This document shows, piece by piece, positions 52,537 through 61,431 of a stretch of 64,000 nucleotides of DNA. The notes below the pieces were generated by a model. It did no database searches. It was not told the DNA's origin and saw nothing but the letters and a program-made list of their open reading frames with translations. A program made the translations under genes and the position numbers. Numbering within the stretch: the stretch's first letter is position 1; every line of letters starts with the position of its first letter. The stretch is from Bradyrhizobium sp. CCBAU 53338 (GTDB lineage Bacteria; Pseudomonadota; Alphaproteobacteria; Rhizobiales; Xanthobacteraceae), in contig NZ_CP030048.1 of NCBI RefSeq assembly GCF_015291665.1, forward strand, positions 5,456,001-5,520,000. Reading direction: 5' to 3'.

Positions 52537-53448
52537 TTGAGATCGCGTACCAAGCCAACGACCGGCGAGAAGCCTGCAAGCCCGCGCAAGGCCGCGATTG
52601 CCAAACTGGTCCCCGCTCCCAAGCCTGATGGCGACGACGAGGCCGACGACAAGCAGCGCGGCGGCGGGGTCCAGTCGCTCGGACGTGCCTTCTCGATCCT
52701 CGAAGAGGTGGCGCGCCATCGTGAAGGCATTGGCCTCGCCGAGCTGAGCAAGCTGGTCGGCCTGCATAACTCCACCACGTTTCATCTCGCCAAGACGCTG
52801 GTCTCGCTCGGCTACCTCCGCCAGGAGAAGGATAACAAGCGCTACCGCATCGGTCGCCCCTTGTTTGCGCTCGCCGCAAGCGCGCTCGACGAGATCGAGA
52901 TGGTCAATGTCGCGACGCCCGTGCTGGAGGAGCTATCGCGCCAGACCGGCGAAAGCGGGCATTTTGCCGTGCGAATGGGCGACGCGGTGGTCGTCATCGC
53001 GCGCACGAGCGGCCCCGGCGCGTTCCAGCTCACCGATCGTGTCGGCGTGGTGCGGCCCGCCCATTGCACGGCGCTCGGCAAGATCATTCTGGCGTCTCTC
53101 CGCCCCGAGCAGCTCAAGCGTTTCATCGATCGCGTCGAACTGAAACCGTCGACGCCAAAATCCATCAGCGATGTCGGCGCACTGATGCGCGAGATTGCCG
53201 AGGTGCAACGCACCGGCGTCGCCTTCGACGACGGCGAGTTCAATCCGGAAGTGCGCTGCGTCGCTGTGCCCGTGACCGATTTCACCGGGCAGGTGATCGG
53301 TGCGCTCGGCATTTCCGGGCCGATCTGGCGCCTGTCCAACCAGGCGCTGCATGCCGGCGCACAAATCGTGCAGGCCGCCGCCGACCGCCTGTCGGTCGAA
53401 TTCGGCGCCAAGGACCGGGCGCACAAGGCACTTACAACGAAAGTCTAG
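52537..53448 (+). CDS. IclR-family transcriptional regulator
   Basis: A 303-residue regulator. A charged disordered N-terminus is followed by a winged helix (VQSLGRAFSILEEVARH...LAELSKLVGLHNSTTFHLAKTLVSLGYL, about residues 45-100) and an effector domain (about 120-290, with SGHFAVRMGD and AHCTALGKIILA). It probably controls both the divergent TPP-enzyme operon and the following ABC importer. I chose the TTG at 52537 because GGGAG lies eight bases upstream; a GTG at 52483 lacks such a site. Confidence 0.88.
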   Translation: MRSRTKPTTGEKPASPRKAAIAKLVPAPKPDGDDEADDKQRGGGVQSLGRAFSILEEVARHREGIGLAELSKLVGLHNSTTFHLAKTLVSLGYLRQEKDNKRYRIGRPLFALAASALDEIEMVNVATPVLEELSRQTGESGHFAVRMGDAVVVIARTSGPGAFQLTDRVGVVRPAHCTALGKIILASLRPEQLKRFIDRVELKPSTPKSISDVGALMREIAEVQRTGVAFDDGEFNPEVRCVAVPVTDFTGQVIGALGISGPIWRLSNQALHAGAQIVQAAADRLSVEFGAKDRAHKALTTKV

Positions 53449-53532
53449 GTCGCAACCCGGGCGGTGATTTTGCCGGTTGACACCGGCGATGACGCTCGCG
53501 ATTATCATCCAGCATTAAAACAAGCTCTCTCA

Positions 53533-53554
53533 CAATACCGGATACCCGGTTTTG
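53533..53554. promoter_or_regulatory. Candidate IclR operator before the ABC importer operon
   Basis: CAATACCGG (53533-53541) and CCGGTTTTG (53546-53554) form a 9-bp inverted repeat with one mismatch around ATAC, 37 bp before the binding-protein start. A related TCTCAYAATRCYG sequence overlaps its left side and recurs at 52396-52408 in the TPP-enzyme/IclR gap. The regulator next door makes this a natural target. Confidence 0.55.
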
Positions 53555-53591
53555 AAGGGAGGCACGCGATGCACCCCGGGAGGAGACAGAG

Positions 53592-54836
53592 ATGATCCGC
53601 TACCCACGACGGACGTTGTTGCGCGCGGGCGCAGCTTTTGCCGGCGCTGCCGCGCTCGGCTTTCCCGCCATCTTGAGGGCGCAGGCCGATAAGATCCGGA
53701 TCGGACACCTGACGCCGCTCACCGGCTTTCTCGGCGTGATCGGCGGCTACGCCCAACTCGGCGTGAAGCTCGCAGCGGAAGAGATCAACGCCTCCGGCGG
53801 CATTCTTGGCAAGCAGATCGACCTTCTCTCGGAAGATTCGATCAACCCCGCGACCGCCGCGACCAAGGCGCAGCGCATGCTGGAGCAGGACGGCGCGGTG
53901 GTGCTGCTCGGTGAAATCTCGTCGGCCTCCGCGCTTACCATCATGCAGGTGGCCGAGCGCAACAAGAAGGTGTTCTTCTCGACCGGCGCCCGCTCGGACG
54001 CGCTGCGCGGCAAGAGCTGCAACAAATATTCGTTCCACTGCGACATTCCCAACACCGTGATGGTGAACGCGGTCGGCACCGCGCTATCGCAGCAGGGCAT
54101 GGTGAAGGGCAAGAAGTTCTTCACGCTGACGGCGGACTACATCTTCGGCCATGACCTGCTGAAGGCCGCAAAGGTGTTCTTCGGCGCGCATGATGCCAAC
54201 CTGATCGGCGACGAGCTGATCGCGACCGACGTGACCGACTTCAGCCCGTATCTGCTGAAGGTCCGGCAGGCAAAGCCGGACGTGGTCTGCTGCAACCTCG
54301 CCGGCAACCAGGTGACCAATCTCGTCAAGCAATATGCCGAGTTCGGCTTCCCCTATCCGCTGGTCGGCTTCAACCTCAACACCGGCGATGCCTGGGCCGC
54401 AGGCGCGGGCAATCTCAGCGGCACCTGGCCGACGGTCTGGTATCACACGCTGCAAAACCCGACATCGCAGGCCTTCGTCGCGGCCTTCACCAAGAAATAC
54501 GGCAAGCCGCCGGAGAACCATGCCTGGATCGACTACATCACCCTGAAGCTGCTGGCGGAGGCGATCAACACCACCAAGTCGACCGACAGCGGCGAGTTGA
54601 TCGCCTATTTCGAGAAGCAGGCGCAGTTCGACATCGGCAAGGCGCGCAAGGCGTACTTCCGCGCCTGGGATCATCAGCTGGTGCAGGAAGCCTATCCGTT
54701 CACGGTCAAACCGAAAGACCAGATGAAGGACCAGTGGGACATGCTGGTGCTGGGCGAGCCGGTGCCGGCGGCGAAGGATCCGCTGGAGACGATCTACCCG
54801 ACCAAGGAACAGAACCCTTGCGAGATGAAAGCCTGA
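53592..54836 (+). CDS. ABC transporter substrate-binding protein, branched-chain amino acid/amide type
   Basis: A 414-residue periplasmic-binding protein type I of the Leu/Ile/Val-binding group, here with a twin-arginine signal (PRRTLLRAGAAFAGAAALG). The mature N-terminus IRIGHLTPLTGFLGVIGGYAQLGVKLAAEEINASGGILGKQI is typical. Members bind amino acids, amides, urea or aromatic acids. GGGAGGAGACAGAG precedes the ATG. It is followed by LivH and the fused LivMGF genes. The ligand is not deducible, but the IclR neighbour suggests an aromatic or hydroxy-acid substrate (inference). Confidence 0.92.
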   Translation: MIRYPRRTLLRAGAAFAGAAALGFPAILRAQADKIRIGHLTPLTGFLGVIGGYAQLGVKLAAEEINASGGILGKQIDLLSEDSINPATAATKAQRMLEQDGAVVLLGEISSASALTIMQVAERNKKVFFSTGARSDALRGKSCNKYSFHCDIPNTVMVNAVGTALSQQGMVKGKKFFTLTADYIFGHDLLKAAKVFFGAHDANLIGDELIATDVTDFSPYLLKVRQAKPDVVCCNLAGNQVTNLVKQYAEFGFPYPLVGFNLNTGDAWAAGAGNLSGTWPTVWYHTLQNPTSQAFVAAFTKKYGKPPENHAWIDYITLKLLAEAINTTKSTDSGELIAYFEKQAQFDIGKARKAYFRAWDHQLVQEAYPFTVKPKDQMKDQWDMLVLGEPVPAAKDPLETIYPTKEQNPCEMKA

Positions 54837-54863
54837 CGCGCTCGCGCGCGGCAAGGACGCAAC

Positions 54864-55739
54864 ATGCAGTTCGAGTTCTTGCTGGAACAGGTGGTCAACG
54901 GCCTCGTGCTCGGCGGCTATTACCTGCTCATCGCGCTCGGGCTGTCGCTGATCTTCTCCGTCGGCGGCATCGTCAATCTCGCGCATGGCGCATTCTATGC
55001 GCTCGGCGCCTATGTCTGCGTCGAACTGACCAGCCGCCTCGGCTTCGGCGCCTCCGTGGTGATCTCGCCGCTGGCTGTGGCACTGCTCGGCATCCTGTTC
55101 GAGCGCTTCATCCTGCGCCGCTTCTACACGGCTGATCCGATTCTCAGCCTGCTCGTGACCTTCGGTCTTGCGATGGTCGCGGAGCAGGCGATCCGCATGA
55201 TCTGGGGCGCCGCCCCCGTCTCGACCGAGATCCCGCAGAGCTTTCGCGGCTCGGTCATCGTCGGCGACTTCCTGTTCTCGCGCTATCGCCTGCTGATCCT
55301 CGGCGTGGTCGCGGCGATCCTGCTTGGCGTCTGGTGGCTGCTGCAAAAGACCTCGTTCGGACGCGTGGTGCGCGCCGGCATCCAGCGGCCGGACATGGTG
55401 GCGGCACTCGGCATTCGCCTGCAGCCCTACATGACCGCGATCGTGATGCTCGGCGTCGGCCTCGCCGCGCTCGGCGGCGCCTTCTTCGCGCCGATCACGA
55501 CGGTGCATCCGGCGATGGGCTCGGACATCATGACCATCGCCTTCGTCGTGGTCGTGATCGGCGGGCTCGGCAGTTTCTGGGGCGTCGTCATCGCCGCCCT
55601 TCTCGTCGGCGTCGTGCGCGGCATCGCCATCCATTTCGAGCCGGCGGCAGGTGAAGCCTCGATCTACCTCCTGATGTTCCTGGTGCTGCTGGTGCGCCCG
55701 CGCGGCCTGCTCGGCGAACGCATCGAGAAGTTCGAATGA
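54864..55739 (+). CDS. Branched-chain amino acid-type ABC permease LivH
   Basis: A 291-residue membrane permease with eight or so helices. The typical N-terminus FLLEQVVNGLVLGGYYLLIALGLSLIFSVGGIVNLAHGAFYALGAY is visible, and the C-terminal VVVIGGLGSFWGVVIAALLVG. AAGGACGCAAC precedes the ATG. Its stop overlaps the ATG of the next gene as ATGA, so translation is coupled. It forms the channel with the LivM part of the fused protein. Confidence 0.93.
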   Translation: MQFEFLLEQVVNGLVLGGYYLLIALGLSLIFSVGGIVNLAHGAFYALGAYVCVELTSRLGFGASVVISPLAVALLGILFERFILRRFYTADPILSLLVTFGLAMVAEQAIRMIWGAAPVSTEIPQSFRGSVIVGDFLFSRYRLLILGVVAAILLGVWWLLQKTSFGRVVRAGIQRPDMVAALGIRLQPYMTAIVMLGVGLAALGGAFFAPITTVHPAMGSDIMTIAFVVVVIGGLGSFWGVVIAALLVGVVRGIAIHFEPAAGEASIYLLMFLVLLVRPRGLLGERIEKFE

Positions 55740-58276
55740 GGAATGCCTCGACCATCGAGCGGCTGAGGCCGCTGCTGATCGCGATCGTTGCGATGATCGC
55801 ACTGCCGTTCCTGTTGCGGGCGCTGGGGCTGTCGCTCAACACCGGCACGTGGATACTCGGCCTTGCCATCGCGGCGATGGGGCTCAACCTCTGCATCGGC
55901 TACACCGGCCTGGTCTCGTTCGGCCACAGCACCTGGTTCGGTATCGGTGCCTATGCAGCCGGTTTGATCCAGTTGCATTTCTTCCCGGGTCAGATCTGGC
56001 TGCCACTCCTGGGATCGATGGCCGTTGTCGCGATCGCCTCGATCATCACGGGCCTGCTGATCCTGCGCCGGCGCGGCGTCTATTTCTCGCTGCTGACGCT
56101 GGCGCTGGCAGCCCTCGTCTATACCACAGCCTTTCGCTGGACGAGCCTCACCGGCGGCGAGGACGGGCTTGGCGGGCTGAAGCGCGGCGGCATCGGCGCC
56201 GTCAACTTCGACAGCGCGCTCAACTATTACATCGTGGTCGCGATCGTCGGCCTCGCCGTACTCTACGTGCTGATGCGCCTGGTGCGCTCCCCGTTCGGGC
56301 ACGTGCTGGTCGCGATCCGCGAGAACCAGCTGCGCGCGAGCTTTCAGGGCTATCCGGTCGAGCGCTACAAGCTCGCGGTGTTCGTGATCTCCGCCGTCGT
56401 CACGGGACTCGCCGGCGCGCTGATCGCGTTCCTGAACTATCTCGTCTCGGCCGAAGCCGTCTCGGTGCCGTTCGCCGGCGAGCTACTGGCGATGGTGGTG
56501 ATCGGCGGCATGCGCAGCCTGCTCGGGCCCGCGCTCGGCGCGGTGTTCTTCATCCTGTTCCGGGAGCTGTTCTCGATCTGGACGTCGGACTGGCTGTTCT
56601 GGTTCGGCCTCATTTTCGTGGCCTTCGTGATGTATTCGCCCGGCGGCCTCGTCGGGATCGGTTCGCTGATCATGCGGCGCCTCCGTCCACCGCCGGAAGA
56701 GACGGCGGCGATGAGCCGGCGCAAGATCTATGACGGCCTGCCGCTGCCCGACTTCCTGCGGCCGGAGGCGTTGACGGGCACCGTGCTCGAGGTCAGCGGG
56801 GTCTCGCGAAAGTTCGGCGGCATCCGCGCAGTCGAGAACGCCAGCCTCGAGGTCGCCGCCGGCGAAATCCACGCGCTGATCGGCCCGAACGGCGCCGGCA
56901 AGACCACGCTGTTCAATCTGGTCTCCGGCCTCTACGCGCCCGACCGGGGCACGATCCGCCTGCATGGGCGCGACATCGCCGGCGTGCCGGCGAACCTGAT
57001 CTGCCACCAGGGGCTGGCGCGCTCGTTCCAGATCACCAACCTGTTTCGCGGGCTCTCGATCTACGAGAATTTGCGCCTGTCGCTGCAGGCGCGGCGCGCC
57101 ATGCGCTTCAACATCTGGAACGACATCGACGCGTACGAGGACATCCACGCCGAGACCGCCGCACTGACGAAGTTTCTCGGGCTCGAGGGCATCGAGGAGA
57201 TCGAGGGCGGCGAGCTCTCCTATGGCGGGCAGCGGCTGGTCGATCTCGGCATCGCGCTCGGCTCCAAGCCCCAGGTGCTGCTGCTCGACGAGCCGCTCGC
57301 GGGCCTCGCCGCGGCCGAGCGCGAGCGCGTGTCCAACCTCGTCAGGAACATCGCCGCGAACATTCCCGTGCTGATCGTCGAGCACGACATCGACCGCGTG
57401 CTGGGATTCTCGCAAGTGGTCACCGTGATGAACCAGGGCGAGGTGCTGATGTCCGACTGCCCCAAGGCGGTGCGAGCCGACCTGCGGGTGCAGGAGATCT
57501 ATACCGGCAAGGGGATTCCTCCTGTCGAGCATCGGCGCAGCGACGAGACAGCCGGCACGCGCGAGACCGTGCTGCGGCTCGACGGCGTCAACACGTTCTA
57601 CGGCAAGAGCCACATCCTCAACGACGCCGCGCTCGACGTGCGCGAGGGCGAGATCGTCGCGCTGCTCGGACGCAACGGTGCCGGCAAGTCGACGCTGCTG
57701 AAAACCATCGCCGGTCTCGTGCCGGCGGCGTCGGGCAGCATCGCCTATCGCGGCGATGACATTGCAAGCCTCCCCGCCCCCGACATCGCCCGCCGCGGCA
57801 TCGGCTATGTGCCGCAGGGGCGCGGGCTGTTCGCCGGCATGACCGTGCGCGAGAACCTCGCGCTCGGGCGCCTCGCGCGCAAGACCGACGGCGGCGACGG
57901 CGTGGTCTGGCACGAGGAGCAGATCCTGCAATACTTCCCCCGGCTGAAGGAGCGCATGAACATCGCGGCGGACTATCTGTCCGGCGGCGAGCAGCAGATG
58001 GTCGCGGTCGCCCGCGCGATGTCGGGCAATGTACGCCTGCTGCTGCTCGACGAGCCGTTCGAGGGTCTCGCGCCGGCCGTGACGCTCGAGCTGTTCAGGG
58101 TGTTCGACCAGCTCCGCAGCCACATGTCGATCGTGATCGTCGAGCACAATCTCGATCTCGTGCTGGCGCTGGCCGACCGCGTCTTCGCGCTGGAGCGCGG
58201 CGCCGTGTTCCACCAGGGACCCGCGGCTCCGCTGCTCAACGACCTCGGCTATCGCAAGCAGATCCTGTGGCTGTGA
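55736..58276 (+). CDS. Fused LivM permease - LivG ATPase - LivF ATPase
   Basis: An 846-residue triple fusion. Residues 1-325 are a LivM-type permease (GLNLCIGYTGLVSFGHSTWFGIGAY). Residues 340-600 form a LivG-like ATPase with Walker A GPNGAGKTT near 382, signature LSYGGQR and Walker B VLLLDEPLAGL. Residues 610-846 form a LivF-like ATPase with Walker A GRNGAGKST near 643, signature LSGGEQQMVAVARAM and Walker B LLLLDEPFEGL. All catalytic motifs are intact. The frame is continuous, with linkers but no stops, so the whole energising machinery plus one permease is a single chain. Together with LivH it makes a complete importer. Confidence 0.92.
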   Translation: MRNASTIERLRPLLIAIVAMIALPFLLRALGLSLNTGTWILGLAIAAMGLNLCIGYTGLVSFGHSTWFGIGAYAAGLIQLHFFPGQIWLPLLGSMAVVAIASIITGLLILRRRGVYFSLLTLALAALVYTTAFRWTSLTGGEDGLGGLKRGGIGAVNFDSALNYYIVVAIVGLAVLYVLMRLVRSPFGHVLVAIRENQLRASFQGYPVERYKLAVFVISAVVTGLAGALIAFLNYLVSAEAVSVPFAGELLAMVVIGGMRSLLGPALGAVFFILFRELFSIWTSDWLFWFGLIFVAFVMYSPGGLVGIGSLIMRRLRPPPEETAAMSRRKIYDGLPLPDFLRPEALTGTVLEVSGVSRKFGGIRAVENASLEVAAGEIHALIGPNGAGKTTLFNLVSGLYAPDRGTIRLHGRDIAGVPANLICHQGLARSFQITNLFRGLSIYENLRLSLQARRAMRFNIWNDIDAYEDIHAETAALTKFLGLEGIEEIEGGELSYGGQRLVDLGIALGSKPQVLLLDEPLAGLAAAERERVSNLVRNIAANIPVLIVEHDIDRVLGFSQVVTVMNQGEVLMSDCPKAVRADLRVQEIYTGKGIPPVEHRRSDETAGTRETVLRLDGVNTFYGKSHILNDAALDVREGEIVALLGRNGAGKSTLLKTIAGLVPAASGSIAYRGDDIASLPAPDIARRGIGYVPQGRGLFAGMTVRENLALGRLARKTDGGDGVVWHEEQILQYFPRLKERMNIAADYLSGGEQQMVAVARAMSGNVRLLLLDEPFEGLAPAVTLELFRVFDQLRSHMSIVIVEHNLDLVLALADRVFALERGAVFHQGPAAPLLNDLGYRKQILWL

Positions 58277-58294
58277 GCGGGCCCGGACAAAACG

Positions 58295-58398
58295 CCAAAA
58301 CAACCCCATGCACCGTAGCCGGCCCCGTGACGTCATCTGCTGAATCTCCGAAATCCCGTTTGACTCGTCGGGCAAAACAGGAGCATGATGGCATCATC
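58295..58398. repeat. Dispersed intergenic repeat, copy B
   Basis: An inverted copy of the element at 13762-13889. It begins CCAAAACAACCCCATGCACCG and ends CGTCGGGCAAAACAGGAGC-ATGATGGCATCAT. The two copies share their ends and the central TTGCCCGACG block while the middle has diverged. The interval 58277-58566 contains no gene. Confidence 0.7.
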
Positions 58399-58566
58399 GC
58401 GATATCGGCCATTCTCCGCGCTACGCCCGGTGACGGGAGCGCCGCAGGCCTTGCTGCGCGAAAACGCCTCATCGACGTCCGAAACTCACAACCGCCGTAC
58501 AGCAGGGGTGCGACCGGCTTTGCCGGCCGCGAGCCCTTGCGCCTGCACGGCCAAAGGACACACCGC

Positions 58567-59163
58567 ATGACGACATCCCTGACCCGTACCAAGACCATCC
58601 CCGTCACGATCAACGATCGTGCCGCGGCGATCGCAAGCCCGAAGGTAAGGCTTCGCCGCAACCGCATCGTGATCGACCACGCCGACCCAGGCGCCGGCGA
58701 ACAGCTCCTGGCCGAGGCGCTCGGCGCCGCCGACCGCGACGCGTTGCATGGCCTCCTGAGCCAGCTCGTGAAAGCCAGCGCGGTTGCGCGAAAGCCCGAC
58801 CAAAGCAACCTCTCCTTCATGGTCTCGATGCTGAAAAGCATTGCGCCGAAGGATTCGCTCGAGGCCATGCTGGCGGCGCAGATGGTGGGCATTCAGGTCG
58901 CGGCGATGCGCTGCGCCTGCCGCCTCGCCTGCACGGACGACGTGCCGCAGCAGGAGAGCCTGACGCGCGCCCTCACCCGGCTGTCGCGCACCTTCGCGAG
59001 CATGATGGAGGCCCTGAACCGGCATCGCAGCAACGGCGCGTGCGCGATCACGGTGCAGAATCTGTCGGTGCAGGATGGCGGCAAGGCCGTCGTCGGCCAT
59101 TTCACGCAACATGCGAGCCTGATCGCCGCGCAGCCGGGCCTGGCGGATGCCGTTCCCGCATGA
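58567..59163 (+). CDS. Mobile-element-associated hypothetical protein (first of a coupled pair)
   Basis: A 198-residue protein I recall as the first member of a two-gene unit found in many Rhizobiales genomes, often near prophage remnants. Features are a helical middle (EAMLAAQMVGIQVAAMRCACRLA, TRLSRTFASMMEALNRHRSNGACA) and the C-terminal strand ITVQNLSVQDGGKAVVGHFTQ. The four-base overlap with the next gene indicates coupled translation. No enzymatic motif is visible. The start at 58567 is chosen because the upstream frame lies in repeat sequence; no strong ribosome-binding site is seen. Confidence 0.7.
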   Translation: MTTSLTRTKTIPVTINDRAAAIASPKVRLRRNRIVIDHADPGAGEQLLAEALGAADRDALHGLLSQLVKASAVARKPDQSNLSFMVSMLKSIAPKDSLEAMLAAQMVGIQVAAMRCACRLACTDDVPQQESLTRALTRLSRTFASMMEALNRHRSNGACAITVQNLSVQDGGKAVVGHFTQHASLIAAQPGLADAVPA

Positions 59164-59504
59164 GCCACGTCCGCAACACCGGCGCGATGCAGGCGAGCCC
59201 GCGCTGCGGCGCGCAATCACGTCGCGGTGAACCGTGCCGCGCGCCCGCGCTGCGCGGCAAGGCGCGCTGCCGCATGCACGGAGGGGCCGCAGGCTCCGGG
59301 GCGCCGTTTGGGAACAGCAATGCCGTCACGCACGGCTACTTCACGAGCGAGGCGATCGAGGAGCGGAGGTTCGTTCGCGCCGTACTGATCGAAGCGGAGA
59401 GTCTTCTGCGCCGACTGCCCGCAGGCTCGGAAACAATCGGCAACCCAAGCGAGAGCGAAATCGAGCGCACCACGCTGGGAACATATTCCGCCCTTCGCGC
59501 TTAA
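59160..59504 (+). CDS. HGGxxGxGAPxGNxNAxxHG-motif small protein (second of a coupled pair)
   Basis: A 114-residue basic protein with a Cys-containing N-terminal segment (CGAQSRRGEPCRAPALRGKARCRMHGG, which could bind zinc) directly followed by GSGAPFGNSNAVTHGYFTSEA. This glycine-rich motif is widespread in alphaproteobacterial phage and integrated-element genes; its function is unknown. The ATG overlaps the stop of the preceding gene (ATGA). The pair stands outside any recognisable prophage here. Confidence 0.72.
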   Translation: MSHVRNTGAMQASPRCGAQSRRGEPCRAPALRGKARCRMHGGAAGSGAPFGNSNAVTHGYFTSEAIEERRFVRAVLIEAESLLRRLPAGSETIGNPSESEIERTTLGTYSALRA

Positions 59505-59529
59505 CAAATGATAGGAATGAGGTGCAATC

Positions 59530-59886
59530 ATGGGCCAGTCAAAGCCGATCCGGCCGACCGCAATCGTCGTCGAAGATGACGACATTCAGCGAGAGATGCT
59601 CGCGCTGCTGCTCGAAGAGAGCAATTTTGACGTGCTCCAGTGCGAGGACGCAGAGACCGCCGCCCTGGCGCTGAAAGTCCGCCACCCCTCCCTGATGGTC
59701 ACCGACATCAATCTGGTCGGGAAGATGGACGGCGTGGATCTGGCGCACTTCGCCAAGCAGCACAATGCCGACATGCGGATCATCGTGATCTCCGGCCGGC
59801 CGCTGCCCCGGCCGCTGCCGCCCGGCGCGAAGTTCTTCACCAAGCCGGTCTACCCGACGATGCTGCTCGCGGAAGCAGGACAATAG
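59530..59886 (+). CDS. Single-domain response regulator
   Basis: A 118-residue receiver domain with no output domain. Key residues are the acidic cluster E15-D18, phosphoacceptor D59 (LMVTDINL), Ser88 (VISGR) and Lys105 (FFTKPVY). Such CheY-like proteins act through protein-protein interaction or phosphorelay. A good GAGGTG precedes the ATG. No histidine kinase is adjacent, so the partner is elsewhere. Confidence 0.9.
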   Translation: MGQSKPIRPTAIVVEDDDIQREMLALLLEESNFDVLQCEDAETAALALKVRHPSLMVTDINLVGKMDGVDLAHFAKQHNADMRIIVISGRPLPRPLPPGAKFFTKPVYPTMLLAEAGQ

Positions 59887-60082
59887 AAGCAATTTGCCGG
59901 CGTCGGACGCAGGCGTCACCCTCGAACCCGTAGCGCCGCCGGCCATCAGCATCGCTGCGCGACGGGAGGAGCGCGTGAACGAATGCGATGCCGGATAGCA
60001 GCTCAGCCCCAATGGGCGGACATCTCCAGCGTTCGTCGCGCGGTCTCACACGGGCCGGAGGAAAGCTCCGGAGACGGCACTT

Positions 60083-61063
60083 TCACTCGATTACCCGTGT
60101 TGCCCGTGCCAGCATGATTGGTGGGACTTGAAGGCCGAGCACCTGCGCCGTCTTGAGATTGAACACCAGATCGAATGCCGTCGGCTCCTGAACCGGAATG
60201 TTTTCGGGCTTTTCACCTTCGAGAATTTTCTTCACCAGCGGAGCCGCGTCTCGGGCGACTGTCGTCCAATTTGCTCCATAGGACATCAAAAGCCCGGCTT
60301 CAGGATAAGGATCAGCCTGACCGATCACCGGCAGCTTTGCTGCAACGGCTAGTTCCGCTATTCGCCGCAATACGAAGACGTGCCACCCACTGGCGCCGAG
60401 TATCGCCGCGCCAAACCGACTCGCCTTCGAAAACGCATCTTCAAGACCTTCCGGGCCGCTGCATTCGAACGACCCGAATGACAGTCCGAGCTGTTTTGCG
60501 GCTTTGCCCGTATCCTCGAGCTCTGGCTGGGTGGCAAAATGAAATGCAGGACTCGGGTCCCAGATCATTGCAACGCTCGACAGCGAGGGAATGGTATCCT
60601 TGAGCAGTTCCACGCGCTTCGCGGCAAGATACGCCGTGACATGCGCGATTCCCGTGACATTTCCTCCTGGACGATTGAGGCTCGACACAAGGCCGGATCC
60701 CACCGGATTTGGGTTGTATACAAAGACAATGGGAATGCTGCTCGTTGCCCGCTGAAGCGCCAGGGCCGGCGGAATGGTGATTCCCATCAAAACGTCGCAC
60801 TTCAACTCAACCAATTGCCTTGCCAACAAATCGAGGTTCTCCGAATTTTTGTCGAAGAACCGATCCTCGAAGATTATGCTGTCCTCGCCATATCCAATGG
60901 CCTTGAAGCCATCTCGCAGCGGCTTGAAGTATGGATGGGTCTCGGCATTTGCTCCCTGCCAGAGGACACCAACCCTGGGAATTTTTTTCGACTGCTGCGC
61001 TCGCACGACCGCGGGCCACGTCACGGCACCCCCGATCAGTCCGACGAATTCGCGCCGCTTCAT
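60083..61063 (-). CDS. Orphan ABC transporter substrate-binding protein (PF04392 type), paralogue 1
   Basis: A 326-residue periplasmic-binding protein with an N-terminal signal MKRREFVGLIGGAVTWPAVVRAQQ (Tat-like RRxF) and the family stretches PRVGVLWQGANAE, PIVFVYNPNPVGSGLVSSLNRPGGNVTG and PAFDLVFNLKTAQVLGL. Proteins of this family resemble TrpX but in Bradyrhizobium are often found as orphans without permease genes, many copies per genome. GGGAGGACGA precedes the ATG at 61063; the frame extends 15 codons further. It is transcribed toward the response regulator. Confidence 0.85.
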   Translation of the reverse strand: MKRREFVGLIGGAVTWPAVVRAQQSKKIPRVGVLWQGANAETHPYFKPLRDGFKAIGYGEDSIIFEDRFFDKNSENLDLLARQLVELKCDVLMGITIPPALALQRATSSIPIVFVYNPNPVGSGLVSSLNRPGGNVTGIAHVTAYLAAKRVELLKDTIPSLSSVAMIWDPSPAFHFATQPELEDTGKAAKQLGLSFGSFECSGPEGLEDAFSKASRFGAAILGASGWHVFVLRRIAELAVAAKLPVIGQADPYPEAGLLMSYGANWTTVARDAAPLVKKILEGEKPENIPVQEPTAFDLVFNLKTAQVLGLQVPPIMLARATRVIE

Positions 61064-61123
61064 TCGTCCTCCCGCCGTGTAACGCCCATGGCGATCATAT
61101 GACCACACACAACGGTCGCAGGG

Positions 61124-61335
61124 CTAGAGGCCAAAAGAGCGCCTTGGGTCCACAAGCCGACCACGCCTTCCGCAGCCTTGCTTCGGAGGTGATGGCAACG
61201 CCGAGGAATGATGATCGACGATGAGCCAACGGCCACCGTCCTTGACGTAAGTGAGGCTGTAGCGCGCGACCGATGCAGAGCTGGCCGCTGTTCATCTGAA
61301 ATTGGTAAATTCCAAGAACTTCAGACGGGAAGGAG
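61124..61335 (-). pseudogene. Remnant of a SnoaL/SgcJ-like domain protein
   Basis: On the minus strand one frame reads EVLGIYQFQMNSGQL and, after a one-base shift, ASVARYSLTYVKDGGR-WLIVDHHSSALP, ending at a stop at 61124-61126. The second half matches the C-terminal strand of SgcJ/EcaC-type NTF2-like domains (ARYSFTYxKxGxxWLIxxHHSS). The N-terminal half of the domain (about 80 residues) is missing, and the break indicates decay. It lies just upstream of the orphan binding protein. Confidence 0.55.
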
Positions 61336-61431
61336 GCGGCCCGTCTAGACGACCTCGTTTCCGCTCAGGGGTCACTAGCGAACTTCGCCGCTCCCCGCCG
61401 TAAGTCGGCTACGAGCCATGTGTGGACGGCT

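Noticed and set aside
56483..58375. A 630-codon minus-strand frame under the LivMGF fusion.
   Set aside because: The plus-strand protein has all ABC motifs; the minus frame is compositionally a shadow.
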